The notes beneath the pieces are model-generated. The model searched no databases and had not been told where the DNA came from. It saw nothing but the letters and a program-made list of their open reading frames with translations. From Bacillota bacterium (GTDB taxonomy: Bacteria; Bacillota; Clostridia; Acetivibrionales; DSM-1351), in assembly GCA_023397905.1 (NCBI GenBank), contig JAEWSZ010000106.1:1-64000 (forward strand): a stretch of DNA of 64,000 nucleotides, in the 5' to 3' direction. Numbering within the stretch: the first letter of the stretch is position 1; each line of letters begins with the position of its first letter. This document shows, piece after piece, positions 1-8,514 of this stretch. The position numbers were made by a program, and so were the translations under genes.

Positions 1-49
1 GGATGATCGTTTCTTAAATGAAGCATTGCGGGGGGAGATCACATTATGA
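1..49 (+). CDS. C-terminal end of a gene cut by the window start (possible ABC substrate-binding protein)
   Basis: Reading from base 2, fifteen sense codons end in a TGA at 47-49. The last residues read DDRFLNEALRGEITL. The stop overlaps the ATG of the next gene in a TTATGA arrangement, which is typical of translationally coupled genes. The following genes are two permeases and an ATPase of a NitT/TauT-type importer, so the missing upstream gene is plausibly the substrate-binding protein. Too little is visible to prove this. Confidence 0.45.
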   Translation, partial: DDRFLNEALRGEITL

Positions 50-879
50 GTTCTGGCGGGAAGGCCGGGCGGGATACCTCGTCTGCGCCGGGATTGGCAC
101 ATAAAACTGAAAAAGTGAATATGACCATTTTGCTGGGTTTTTTGCTCCCTATAGCGATTTTATCAATATGGCAGGTTGCGACGGATTTCCAGCTGATATC
201 GCCGCAGTTGCTCGTTCCGCCGGAAAAAGTATTCCGGTGCCTCATTAAGCTGATATTAAACGGAGAGCTTTGGAAAAATTTACGCTCCAGTCTGTCCCTT
301 GTTCTTTTGGGGTATACATGGGGCATTCTTGCGGGAATTGCGTTGGGAACCCTGATGGCCACCTTTAAGACAGTGGATCATCTGATTCATCCCATTATTC
401 AAGCGATCCGCCAGATACCACTTTTTGGATGGCTTCCGTTCTTGATTTTACTCTTTGGAATCGGCAGGGAATTTAAAATCATTTTCATAGGCCTTGGATC
501 CTTCTATGTGATGGTAGTCAACGCTTATGAAGGTGTAAAGAGCGTTTCGCCGGAACATCTGGAAGTATCGAGGATATTTGGAATCGGGTATGTCCGGCGC
601 TTTTTAGGGGTAATCATACCCGAGGCGATGCCCTATATTTTTACCGGCCTGAAAACCGGATTAAGCCTTTCGTGGATGACTGTGGTAGGTGCGGAAATGG
701 TTGCCTCAAGCCTTGGTATCGGCTTTATGATGTCATATTCACGCACCATGTTTAAGTATGATGTCGTCTACTCCATGGTTTTTGTAATCGGCGTTGTGGG
801 CTTTCTCATGAATTTCATCGTGGGACGGATTGAAAAGTATGTCCTTCGCTGGCGATCCACTTATATTTCCTCCAATTAG
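46..879 (+). CDS. ABC transporter permease, NitT/TauT/SsuC type
   Basis: A 277-residue integral membrane protein with about six hydrophobic segments. A cytoplasmic EAA-type loop around residues 175-205 (EVSRIFGIGYVRRFLG, then IPEAMPYI) is where the ATPase docks in the BPD_transp_1 family. The length matches nitrate/sulfonate/taurine-type permeases. The ATG overlaps the stop of the preceding gene and is preceded by a GGGGGGAG ribosome binding site. It is followed after 23 bases by a second permease, so the channel is probably a heterodimer rather than the usual homodimer of SsuC. The substrate cannot be told from sequence. Confidence 0.88.
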   Translation: MSSGGKAGRDTSSAPGLAHKTEKVNMTILLGFLLPIAILSIWQVATDFQLISPQLLVPPEKVFRCLIKLILNGELWKNLRSSLSLVLLGYTWGILAGIALGTLMATFKTVDHLIHPIIQAIRQIPLFGWLPFLILLFGIGREFKIIFIGLGSFYVMVVNAYEGVKSVSPEHLEVSRIFGIGYVRRFLGVIIPEAMPYIFTGLKTGLSLSWMTVVGAEMVASSLGIGFMMSYSRTMFKYDVVYSMVFVIGVVGFLMNFIVGRIEKYVLRWRSTYISSN

Positions 880-902
880 AGGATGCAAAGGAGGATTACA
901 AT

Positions 903-1661
903 TTGAAAAATAATAATTTACTTATAAAAACTGCAATGGGATTGATTATTCCGGTCGTGATTGTTCTGGCATGGGCTGCCGTAGCACAGGATGACAGCAT
1001 TGTCTCTTCACCGCGCCAGGTTTACAGCACAATCGTGGAGTCTTTGGAAAGCGGATTTTTGCTGACAAATCTTTTGATAAGCTTCAGCCGCGTTATGCAG
1101 GGGTTTCTTTTTGGTTCGGTGTTCGGGCTTGTTTTGGGCATTCTGACAGGCAGTTCAACTCTGGCGGACAAAATTATATCGCCCTTTTTCCATGCAATAC
1201 GAAATGTACCCGTTGTTGGATGGGTGCCTCTTTTTATTATCTGGTTCGGTTTTGGAGATCTGTCGGAAATCATGCTTATCTCGGTCGGCGCATTTTATCC
1301 CACTGTTTTAAATACCTACCAGGGGATCCGCAGCGTAAGCCGGAATTATGTTGAGGTAGGCAGGATTTTTAGCTTTAAAGGATTAAAAATATTCGGCCGG
1401 ATAGTTCTGCCTTCCGCTCTTCCATCAATTGTCACGGGTATACGTATCAGCCTTTCCAATGCATGGATGCTGGTTGTTGTCGCTGAGATATTTGGGATTA
1501 CCGCCGGAGGCGTAGGCAACATGATGAACGATGCGAGAGAGGCTTTTCGCATGAACATAGTAATTATGGGCATCATCACTATCGGAACGGTAGGTATTTT
1601 GTTAAACCAGATCCTGTCTTTGATTGAGAGACGTATTTTGGCCTGGCGGTTTTTAAAGTAA
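903..1661 (+). CDS. ABC transporter permease, NitT/TauT type (second subunit)
   Basis: A 252-residue membrane protein of the same family as the preceding gene, with a matching EAA loop (EVGRIFSFKGLKIFGRIVLPSALPS). It starts at TTG, seven bases after an AAAGGAGG ribosome binding site. Together with the upstream permease it forms the membrane part of one importer and the ATPase follows at 1796. Two different permeases for one ATPase is less common in this family. The first and second permeases share the membrane topology but differ clearly in sequence, so this is not a recent duplication. Confidence 0.87.
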   Translation: MKNNNLLIKTAMGLIIPVVIVLAWAAVAQDDSIVSSPRQVYSTIVESLESGFLLTNLLISFSRVMQGFLFGSVFGLVLGILTGSSTLADKIISPFFHAIRNVPVVGWVPLFIIWFGFGDLSEIMLISVGAFYPTVLNTYQGIRSVSRNYVEVGRIFSFKGLKIFGRIVLPSALPSIVTGIRISLSNAWMLVVVAEIFGITAGGVGNMMNDAREAFRMNIVIMGIITIGTVGILLNQILSLIERRILAWRFLK

Positions 1662-1795
1662 AGAGCATAAGCTCAAGGCGGGAACGAAACCACGTGGGAG
1701 CATTGCATGCCGGACCTGTGCCGGGAGTCGGCTCAACCCGCATGAATCACGAAACAGCGGATATTCCCGTATACGAAATGAAAGGATGAATCAGT

Positions 1796-2587
1796 ATGCC
1801 ACAGAATGAAAAGGATCCCTTGATACAAGTGGATCATCTCAATAAGGAATTTACTATTGACGGACAACAGGTGAAAGTGTTGAATGATATCAATATCAGC
1901 TTTGAGGACGGGCAATTTATAAGCATCGTCGGAACCAGCGGATGTGGAAAAAGTACTCTGCTGCGTATTATAGCGGGCCTTGAAAATATTACGCAGGGCA
2001 GTGTACGTCTGGATGGCGCGGAAATCACCGGGCCTTCCAAAGACTGTGGCTTGATATTCCAGGAATCCAGACTGTTCCCGTGGCTTACGGTTGAAAAAAG
2101 TGTCGGGTTTGGCATTTCCCGCAAAAGTGTCAGCAAAAGGGAAAGAAAAGAGCTTGTGCAAAGTCACATAGAACTCGTTGGCCTGAAAGGTTTTGAAAAA
2201 GCGCTGCCCAAACAGTTGTCAGGAGGTATGCAGCAGCGGGCAAGCATAGCCAGAAGCCTGGTTACAAATCCGAAGGTACTGCTTCTCGACGAGCCCTTTG
2301 GCGCTTTGGATGCCATTACAAGAATGGGTATGCAGAATGAAATCCTTCGTATCTGGAAGGCGGAAAAAAAGACAATGATACTGGTTACACACGACATTGA
2401 CGAGGCAATTTTTCTCGGAGACAAGGTTGTGGTGATTTCCAGCCGGCCTGGGGAGATAAAGAGGGTATTCAACATCGATCTTCCAAGGCCAAGAAACCGT
2501 AATAATGAAGATTTTTTCAAAATCAAAAAAGAAATATACTCCGAATTATTTTTAGAAAATACCTATGATATTGAATATAACCTGTAA
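1796..2587 (+). CDS. ABC transporter ATP-binding protein, NitT/TauT/SsuB type
   Basis: A 263-residue cytoplasmic ATPase that energises the importer encoded just upstream. Visible motifs in order are a Walker A (GTSGCGKST), a Q-loop (IFQESRLFPW), the signature LSGGMQQR, a Walker B (VLLLDEPFGALD) and a switch histidine (LVTHDIDEA). The FPW Q-loop and LSGGMQQR signature are typical of the nitrate/sulfonate/taurine branch. The ATG follows a GAAAGGATG ribosome binding site. A 134-bp spacer separates it from the permeases, unusually long inside such an operon. Confidence 0.93.
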   Translation: MPQNEKDPLIQVDHLNKEFTIDGQQVKVLNDINISFEDGQFISIVGTSGCGKSTLLRIIAGLENITQGSVRLDGAEITGPSKDCGLIFQESRLFPWLTVEKSVGFGISRKSVSKRERKELVQSHIELVGLKGFEKALPKQLSGGMQQRASIARSLVTNPKVLLLDEPFGALDAITRMGMQNEILRIWKAEKKTMILVTHDIDEAIFLGDKVVVISSRPGEIKRVFNIDLPRPRNRNNEDFFKIKKEIYSELFLENTYDIEYNL

Positions 2588-2690
2588 GATTGAAGTTTAC
2601 ATTTATTTTTCAAAAGCATTAATAAACAAATTCATTGCCGAAAGCCCCTTGCTTCCAAATCCGTAATTTGATACAATATATAAAGTATTT

Positions 2691-2729
2691 GAACAGCATT
2701 CCTGTAAGGCGGGAATGCTGTTCTTGCTT
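2691..2729 (+). terminator. Rho-independent terminator after the NitT-type operon
   Basis: A perfect 12-bp stem (GAACAGCATTCC at 2691-2702 pairing with 2712-2723) with a 9-base loop is followed by TTGCTTT. It lies about 100 bases after the ATPase stop and 48 bases before the diguanylate cyclase start, so it separates the two units. It could also act as an attenuator if the cyclase promoter lies just upstream of it. Confidence 0.75.
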
Positions 2730-2776
2730 TGCAAAAGTAACCGGGCAATTATTGTTAACAATCAAAGGGACAACCC

Positions 2777-4285
2777 ATGGAGTGGATTAAGGAAGGATTA
2801 AAATTTTTAATAAGCCGCGCCGGCGAGGAACAAAAAGAATTCGAGGAATATAACAGTCTGCTGGTTATGGGCAGAATCCGGCTGATATCACTGGCGGCTG
2901 TTTTTCTGACGGTTTTTTGGGCCTATATGGATTGGGTAATCATAAAAAACGGCGCCGATAGGATTTTCAGTGAGACTCTTGTGGTAATGCACACAATAAG
3001 TACGGCGGCTTCGGCTGCGTTTTTGGTCTTTTACAATCGGGTAACCGGTAAGTACGGAAATAAAAATTACCGTATTATATCTATTATTTTAAAGATATAT
3101 GTATTTTTGTATATCCTTTTCGGTGCAATCTCCTCCATTAACAGTCAAAGGTACACCGGCAACGTATATTCCTATATCATACTCTCTCTGATTGCCGGGG
3201 TTGCCTTTACCTTGAAACCGTCTTATATGCTCTTTGCACTCGGAGCAAATCATGTGATTTTCCTTACAGGTATCGGTATTTTGTGTAAAGATGCAGACCA
3301 GCTTTTTACAAAGCAGGCGAATGCCACAGTCCTTGCTGGAGCAGCTTTCTTATTGGGCTTTATTTTTTACCGCCACAGGATGAGGGAGTTTTTTTACCGG
3401 AAGGAATTGATGGAAAGTGAAGAGAATTTTAAAAAGCTTTTTTATGTAAATCCATATCCGGTATTTATTACAAGGCTGGAGGACGGAAAGGTCATCGAAG
3501 CAAGTAAAAGGGCATGCAGTCTGATAGGAATTAATGCGGAGGACCTGGATAATTTCGACGGAATTGACTTTTGTATAAAAAATGACAGCAGGCTGGCCCT
3601 GCAGGAGGAATTAAAGGAACACAACAGCAGCTACAACCGGATTGTAGAGTATGACTTTCAAGGCAGGAGGATGTGGGTCACGGCCAATTATGAATTAATT
3701 GACTATCACGGTGAGAAGTGCATTTTAACAGGTATTATGGATATAACGGAAATCAGAAAGGCTGAAGAAGAGCTGTCCCACTATGCTTCTACCGATTCCT
3801 TAACGGGAATTCTGAACAGGAGGATGGGCTTGAAAAAACTGGAGGAGCTGTTGGAGAAAGCTGAGGAAGGTTTTATGGAGTTTGTTCTCTGCTTTCTGGA
3901 TATTAATAATCTGAAGTATGTAAATGATACCTATGGCCACGGCGAAGGGGACCATTATATTCTGACCTTCTGCAATATAATCAGAACCAAACTGAGCGAG
4001 GAAGATATATTTTTCCGCATGGGCGGCGATGAGTTTATAATAGTATTTATGAATAAGAACAAATCCCAGGCGGAAAATATCTGGGACGGGTTTATAAAAC
4101 AGTTTGATGAACAAAATCTGAAGGGAGAGGTTCCATATAACATTGCGGCAAGCCATGGGCTGTTTTATTACCGCACAGGCATGGATACGGATATGGAACA
4201 GATGATTGAGAATGCGGATAAACAGATGTATAAAGAAAAACAAAGGTCTAAAAAAGAATATCATAAAAAAGATGAGACGGATTAA
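2777..4285 (+). CDS. Membrane-anchored PAS-GGDEF diguanylate cyclase
   Basis: A 502-residue sensor enzyme predicted to make cyclic di-GMP from two GTP. The N-terminal half (about residues 30-200) has about six hydrophobic segments and no recognisable extracellular domain. A PAS domain follows at about 213-330, then a GGDEF domain at about 335-490 with an intact GGDEF motif at 416-420 (RMGGDEF). The inhibitory RxxD site expected just upstream reads SEED, so product inhibition is probably lost. No EAL domain is present. It stands alone between two terminator-like regions and no cognate receptor is obvious nearby. Confidence 0.92.
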   Translation: MEWIKEGLKFLISRAGEEQKEFEEYNSLLVMGRIRLISLAAVFLTVFWAYMDWVIIKNGADRIFSETLVVMHTISTAASAAFLVFYNRVTGKYGNKNYRIISIILKIYVFLYILFGAISSINSQRYTGNVYSYIILSLIAGVAFTLKPSYMLFALGANHVIFLTGIGILCKDADQLFTKQANATVLAGAAFLLGFIFYRHRMREFFYRKELMESEENFKKLFYVNPYPVFITRLEDGKVIEASKRACSLIGINAEDLDNFDGIDFCIKNDSRLALQEELKEHNSSYNRIVEYDFQGRRMWVTANYELIDYHGEKCILTGIMDITEIRKAEEELSHYASTDSLTGILNRRMGLKKLEELLEKAEEGFMEFVLCFLDINNLKYVNDTYGHGEGDHYILTFCNIIRTKLSEEDIFFRMGGDEFIIVFMNKNKSQAENIWDGFIKQFDEQNLKGEVPYNIAASHGLFYYRTGMDTDMEQMIENADKQMYKEKQRSKKEYHKKDETD

Positions 4286-4314
4286 CCATAAAATACCGGA
4301 TCTGCTTCCCCAAA

Positions 4315-4959
4315 TCACGTATTAATATAATTGTATATGGTGAATCTGGAGATTCCAAGGCGTTCGGCCACGGTTTCGGCCGATTTTTTTATTAAAAACG
4401 CACCCTTTTTATCAAGATATTTTACGATTTGTATCCTGTCATCCTTTGTAAGATCATCTATTTCCCTGCCTGTCATTTCAATGGCTTCTTTCAGCAATAC
4501 CTCTATGAGCTCATCCACATTCCTTGCGAAGATCTCGTTTCCTGAGGCGCTCATTTTTATTGTCGTACTGTCCTGGGAATTTGTAATTGATCTCAGGCTG
4601 TTTTCCATGGCCATAAAATCGGTAATGTCAAAATTGATACACAGGCTGCCGATGATTTTACCGGTTTCATCCTTGAAATACTTGCTTGAAGACTTGAATA
4701 TTCTGCCGGAATCGGAATAATTGATGTATCCGTATTCATCCTCCACTTTTGAAGTTCCGCGCAGAACGGCCAGTCCCATGTTGGTTCCTCCGTCTCCGAC
4801 CTGTCTGCCGGTCAGATGGCCGTTATAAATGGCGACGATTGTATTGTTGTAGGGCCTGGTCAGGTCGTGGAGCACTACTTCACAATTGGGGCCGAACTCT
4901 TCTGCGATACATCTGGCAACCTCTGACAACGCCTCAAAATGGTCATGTATGATATTCAT
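4315..4959 (-). CDS. YheO-type PAS/HTH transcriptional regulator
   Basis: A 214-residue DNA-binding protein on the minus strand. The N-terminal YheO-like PAS domain (about residues 5-115, with the VVLHDLT segment) probably binds a small molecule. The C-terminal 50 residues form a helix-turn-helix ending VAERLGISRFTIYNYIN. The ATG at 4959 was chosen because GAGGGA sits eight bases upstream; a GTG five codons earlier (4974) is possible. It is divergent from the RidA-like gene at 5438, and the spacer holds six copies of a short dyad that is probably its operator. Family members such as DauR control D-amino-acid genes, which would fit the downstream cluster. Confidence 0.85.
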   Translation of the reverse strand: MNIIHDHFEALSEVARCIAEEFGPNCEVVLHDLTRPYNNTIVAIYNGHLTGRQVGDGGTNMGLAVLRGTSKVEDEYGYINYSDSGRIFKSSSKYFKDETGKIIGSLCINFDITDFMAMENSLRSITNSQDSTTIKMSASGNEIFARNVDELIEVLLKEAIEMTGREIDDLTKDDRIQIVKYLDKKGAFLIKKSAETVAERLGISRFTIYNYINT

Positions 4960-4997
4960 AATAAAATCCCTCACTGGTTTACAATTAGATTCAAATC

Positions 4998-5367
4998 AAC
5001 AATTTGTTTAAAAATATAATAAAGCAATAGTAAAGAAATGTCAATATACCAGGGGCCTGACCGGTATAAATACGGGGATATCCTGATCTGCCGTTCGAGA
5101 TGGGTATTTTGCTTCTACAAAATGTTGTGTTTTTAATGGAATATTATTCTATAAAAAGAAAAGCGCAGGATTAGCGACGCTTTTGTGTGAATTCGATCTG
5201 TAATAAAGGTAAAAATAAACATTTTGTTTAATGGGAAATAGTGTAAAATAAACAAAATGTTAATAGTGCTAAAGCACAAAACGCCTGTAAATTCAGGATT
5301 ATCAAAAAAGATTAAAATAAAATTAACAAAATGTTTAAAAAATTATTGCAAATATCAACAAAATGTG
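4998..5367. promoter_or_regulatory. Array of six AACA-N3-TGTT dyad operator sites
   Basis: The 478-bp spacer between the YheO-type regulator and the RidA-like gene contains the inverted repeat AACA-NNN-TGTT at 4998-5008, 5218-5228, 5251-5261 and 5325-5335. One-mismatch copies lie at 5116-5126 and 5357-5367. The central triplet is always A/T. Centres are 118, 102, 33, 74 and 32 bases apart; the last three spacings are near whole helical turns. The outer sites lie about 40 bases from the regulator start and about 70 bases from the RidA start. This looks like a cooperative operator array controlling both directions. The binding protein is inferred to be the adjacent regulator. Confidence 0.7.
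5159..5184. terminator. Small stem-loop inside the divergent intergenic region
   Basis: AAAAGCG at 5159-5165 pairs with CGCTTTT at 5178-5184 around a 12-base loop, giving A-rich and T-rich flanks on both sides. It could be a weak bidirectional terminator that separates the divergent transcripts, or it could be incidental. Confidence 0.35.
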
Positions 5368-5437
5368 ATTAAATACAGCTAAGATGATTTGAAATTTCAA
5401 ATGTAATAAAATCAAAAAAATAGTTGGAGAATATTTT

Positions 5438-5911
5438 ATGATGGATGTTTATCAGATAATGAAAGAAAAGGGAATTACATTACCTCCGCCTCCGCCGAAA
5501 GGAGGCATTTATAGACCCGTAGTAAACTTCTCGTCAAACTTGCTGTATTGCTCCGGATGCGGATGTGACCTCGGAGACGGAAAATCGATCATTGGTAAAG
5601 TGGGAAGAGAGCTTACGGTGGAACAGGGACAAAAAGCGGCATACAACTGCGTGCTGAATTTATTGGCAAACCTGGACGCCGAATTAGGGGATTTGAACCG
5701 TATCAAAAAATTTGTTAAAATACTGGCTTTCGTCAATAGCACGGACGAATTCCAACAGCAGCCGCTGGTGGTTAATGAGGGGTCTCAGCTTCTGGTGGAT
5801 ATTTTCGGCGGTGAAGCAGGATTGCCCGCCAGATCCGCAATAGGCTGCAATGCTTTACCGGGAGGCATTGCTTGCGAAATGGAAGCACTGCTTGAAATAA
5901 ATGCATTATGA
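5438..5911 (+). CDS. RidA/YjgF-family protein
   Basis: A 157-residue small cytoplasmic protein. Family members hydrolyse reactive enamine/imine intermediates released by PLP enzymes, or act as related deaminases. The C-terminal block PARSAIGCNALPGGIACEME matches the conserved ARxxIGxxxLPxxxxxE region of the longer YjgF_UK114-like-1 subgroup, which also explains the extra 25-30 residues over classical RidA. Residues 13-18 form a poly-proline run. TTGGAG lies upstream of the tandem ATGATG start. It is the first gene of the island and a PLP enzyme is encoded at 12324, which supports a housekeeping role in that pathway. Confidence 0.85.
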   Translation: MMDVYQIMKEKGITLPPPPPKGGIYRPVVNFSSNLLYCSGCGCDLGDGKSIIGKVGRELTVEQGQKAAYNCVLNLLANLDAELGDLNRIKKFVKILAFVNSTDEFQQQPLVVNEGSQLLVDIFGGEAGLPARSAIGCNALPGGIACEMEALLEINAL

Positions 5912-6013
5912 CAAAAGATTAAGAAGTACCTTACCCATGGGAATTTTGCAAAAGAAGAAGCATGCATTGCAATACCGACTGATGACAAGGGAGGACAGCA
6001 CACATTCGATTAA
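5912..6013 (+). pseudogene. 33-codon open stretch in frame after the RidA-like stop
   Basis: Directly after the TGA of the RidA-like gene, the same frame stays open for 33 codons and ends in TAA at 6011-6013. The residues look protein-like, for example HGNFAKEEACIAIPTDD and then KGGQHTFD. There is no start codon with a ribosome binding site. It may be the end of a lost gene fused by deletion or a former C-terminal extension, or it may be chance. Confidence 0.3.
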
Positions 6014-6134
6014 GCGCTGTAACGGCGGAATAATTTTAAAAACATCAACAGAAAGAGGGGAGGGATATTGTTAAGGGATTTTGAGCGGGGTAAGCAATTT
6101 CAAATTTTAGAAAATCAATCAAGGAGGTATGAAA

Positions 6135-7490
6135 ATGGTTAAGAAGTTTTTGGCGTTAGTGCTGTTGGGGGCTATGGTTATATCGTTATTGGCCGGCTGC
6201 GGCGGAAGTGCTTCATCTGATGGGACAACATCAAGTTCCGGGACAACCACAGCCGGGCAGGTAAAAGAATCCACAGACGGGGAGCCGGTTACGATTTCCG
6301 TTATGTGCGCGTATGCAAGTGAGGATCCTCACGGACAGTATGTATATAAATATGCGGATGCCTACATGGCGAAGCACACGAATGTTAAGATCAATATCAC
6401 TGCAATAAGCAGCAACGATATTTATACCAAGCTTGCTGCAATGGCCACATCGCCTGATGATCTTCCAACATTGTTTTTCACAAGCGCCGATCAGGCTCCG
6501 ACCTTATATGATCTGGGGCTTACGGAGGATCTGAATAAATGGCTTGATGACAGCTATAAGGCACAGTTCGCAAATGGCGTGGTGGAGGCGTGTACATTTG
6601 ACAAAACCATGGCTTTTTATCCCATAGATGTTCAGCCTTCGGCAATTATTTACAGAAAAGACTTATTCGAAGAGAAGGGCCTGAAAGTACCAAAGACGTG
6701 GGAAGAATTTTTAAATTGTGCAAAAGCGCTCACCGGAGATACTGACGGAGACGGCAAAGTTGACCGCTGGGGCTTTTCAATGGTAGGCGCAAATAACTCT
6801 TCGGGGCAAAGCCGTTTTATGAGCTACCTGTGGAGCAACGGATACGATATGGTCAGCCAGAGCGACGGAAAATGGAAAAACGAGCTTGGCCAGGACGGCT
6901 TTACGGATGTATTCTCCTTCTGGACTGATATGAATAATGTTCATAAGGTAGTTCCCACAGGAATCACGGAGATCGATTATGCAACGGCTGCCAACTATTT
7001 CGCCATGGGCTATACCGGAATGATGCTCTCCGGATCCAATGCCATCGGCGTTGCATATGCAAATAACGCGGATTTAAAAGGCAAAATCGCCTCTTTCAAA
7101 ATCCCCGGCGATCATCCCGGAACAATGCTGAATGCCGAAGGCTATGCGATATGCAGTAAAGCGACGGATAAAGAGAAGGCTGCGGCAGTTGATTATCTGA
7201 AATTTTTCACATCAAATGACAGCGACTTGATGTTCTGGCAGTCCAGCGGCAAAATACCGGCCACCTTGGAAGGACAGAAAGCTGAGTATATCTCCGGCGA
7301 TGATTATTCCGGATATCTTGATACCATTGCAAGCGGCTGTATTCCCACGATAAACTTTGCGGGACTCAGCGGGCTGAAGACAATTCTGGGCGATGGATAT
7401 TCCGGGGTATTCAGCGGAGAAAAGACCGCCAAGCAGGCTGTTGCGGATATGAATACCAAACTGGACACGCTGCTGGAAGATTATAATTAA
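6135..7490 (+). CDS. Extracellular sugar-type solute-binding lipoprotein (ABC importer)
   Basis: A 451-residue lipoprotein that captures substrate outside the cell for the permeases at 7618 and 8507. The signal peptide ends in the lipobox LLAGC with the lipidated cysteine at residue 22, followed by a Ser/Thr-rich linker to about residue 55. The rest matches the family-1 (maltose/oligosaccharide) binding-protein fold. The ATG at 6135 was preferred over the ATG at 6129 because AGGAGG at 6122-6127 is only one base from the latter. The gene is followed by a hairpin at 7515-7553. The substrate is unknown. Confidence 0.92.
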   Translation: MVKKFLALVLLGAMVISLLAGCGGSASSDGTTSSSGTTTAGQVKESTDGEPVTISVMCAYASEDPHGQYVYKYADAYMAKHTNVKINITAISSNDIYTKLAAMATSPDDLPTLFFTSADQAPTLYDLGLTEDLNKWLDDSYKAQFANGVVEACTFDKTMAFYPIDVQPSAIIYRKDLFEEKGLKVPKTWEEFLNCAKALTGDTDGDGKVDRWGFSMVGANNSSGQSRFMSYLWSNGYDMVSQSDGKWKNELGQDGFTDVFSFWTDMNNVHKVVPTGITEIDYATAANYFAMGYTGMMLSGSNAIGVAYANNADLKGKIASFKIPGDHPGTMLNAEGYAICSKATDKEKAAAVDYLKFFTSNDSDLMFWQSSGKIPATLEGQKAEYISGDDYSGYLDTIASGCIPTINFAGLSGLKTILGDGYSGVFSGEKTAKQAVADMNTKLDTLLEDYN

Positions 7491-7514
7491 AAGAAACAAC
7501 ACTGGAAAATCAGA

Positions 7515-7553
7515 AATTCAGCGGGGAAGGGCCAAGGCTCCTCCCCTTGAATT
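7515..7553 (+). other. Intercistronic hairpin between binding protein and permease genes
   Basis: AATTCA...GGGGA at 7515-7527 pairs with TCCCC...TGAATT ending at 7553, with an inner GGCC/GGCT stem. There is no strong T-run. Such hairpins after a binding-protein gene usually protect its transcript or partially terminate, so that binding protein is made in excess over permease. Confidence 0.55.
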
Positions 7554-7617
7554 ATATAAAATCAGTACAAATGCTCTCATATAAAATTATATAAAAAATA
7601 GTGGGGAGGTGTCCTAA

Positions 7618-8514
7618 ATGCCAAATCTAAACGCAAAAATATCCGGAAATAAAATCAGGAACAAGGAAGCTGCAGGATATGGATTTATTTCACTGGCTGC
7701 GGTAGCAATGATAGCTTTAATTGTCTATCCAATGTGTTATGGTTTATATCTGAGCTTTTTCAATACGAATCTTGTAAACAAATGGAAGTTCGTAGGCTTG
7801 AAATACTACATTCAGGCGGTTACACAACCGGAATTTTATATATCGGTCTTACTTACATTTGAATTCATGATTTTAGTGGTGGCAGGGCATTTTATTCTGG
7901 GCTTCATACTGGCCAATTTTCTCAATAAGAAATTTGCGGGCCGTACATTTTTCAGAGTGATATTTATGCTGCCGTGGTTGTTTCCTGAAACCGTAATCGC
8001 ACTGCTTTTTACATGGATCATGAACCCGATGTATGGAATTTTGAACTCAATTTTAAGAGGAGCCGGGATCATTTCTTCCAATATTTCATGGCTTGGGTCA
8101 GCCAGACTTGCCTTCCCCGCGGTTGTGGTAGCATGTATATGGAAGGGCTATCCGCTGGTAATGACCATGGTACTCTCAGGAATGCAGAGTATTTCTCAGG
8201 ACCTGTATGAGGCGGCGAGAATTGACGGCGCCGGGAAATGGAAACAGTTTCTGAATGTTACGGTTCCGGGGTTGAAATCCGTACTTATTACCACTCTCAT
8301 ACTGGACAGCGTGTGGTGGTTTAAACAGTATACCCTGGTATATACAATGACCAATGGAGGACCGGGAACGGCAACGAATCTGATCAGTCTCAATATTTAC
8401 GGAACTGCCTTTAACGATTTGCAGTTCGGAAAAGCGGCAGCCTGGGGTATTATCGTATTTGTGATCTGTTATGTTATCAGTAAAGTGTATAGGGTGGTGC
8501 TAAAAGATGAGTAA
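7618..8514 (+). CDS. ABC sugar-type permease, MalF/UgpA class
   Basis: A 298-residue membrane protein with six predicted segments. The EAA loop appears as LYEAARIDGAGKWKQFLNVT at about residues 198-217, followed by VPGLK. A GGGGAGGTG ribosome binding site precedes the ATG. It pairs with the permease at 8507, which overlaps its end by eight bases, so the two subunits are translationally coupled. The ATPase is not encoded here; such CUT1 importers commonly share a MsmK-type ATPase encoded elsewhere. Confidence 0.92.
   Translation: MPNLNAKISGNKIRNKEAAGYGFISLAAVAMIALIVYPMCYGLYLSFFNTNLVNKWKFVGLKYYIQAVTQPEFYISVLLTFEFMILVVAGHFILGFILANFLNKKFAGRTFFRVIFMLPWLFPETVIALLFTWIMNPMYGILNSILRGAGIISSNISWLGSARLAFPAVVVACIWKGYPLVMTMVLSGMQSISQDLYEAARIDGAGKWKQFLNVTVPGLKSVLITTLILDSVWWFKQYTLVYTMTNGGPGTATNLISLNIYGTAFNDLQFGKAAAWGIIVFVICYVISKVYRVVLKDE

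Noticed and set aside
5909..5911. TGA of the RidA-like gene as a selenocysteine codon
   Set aside because: No downstream selenocysteine insertion hairpin is apparent, the family ends here normally, and the SelA-fold protein nearby is of the catabolic type.
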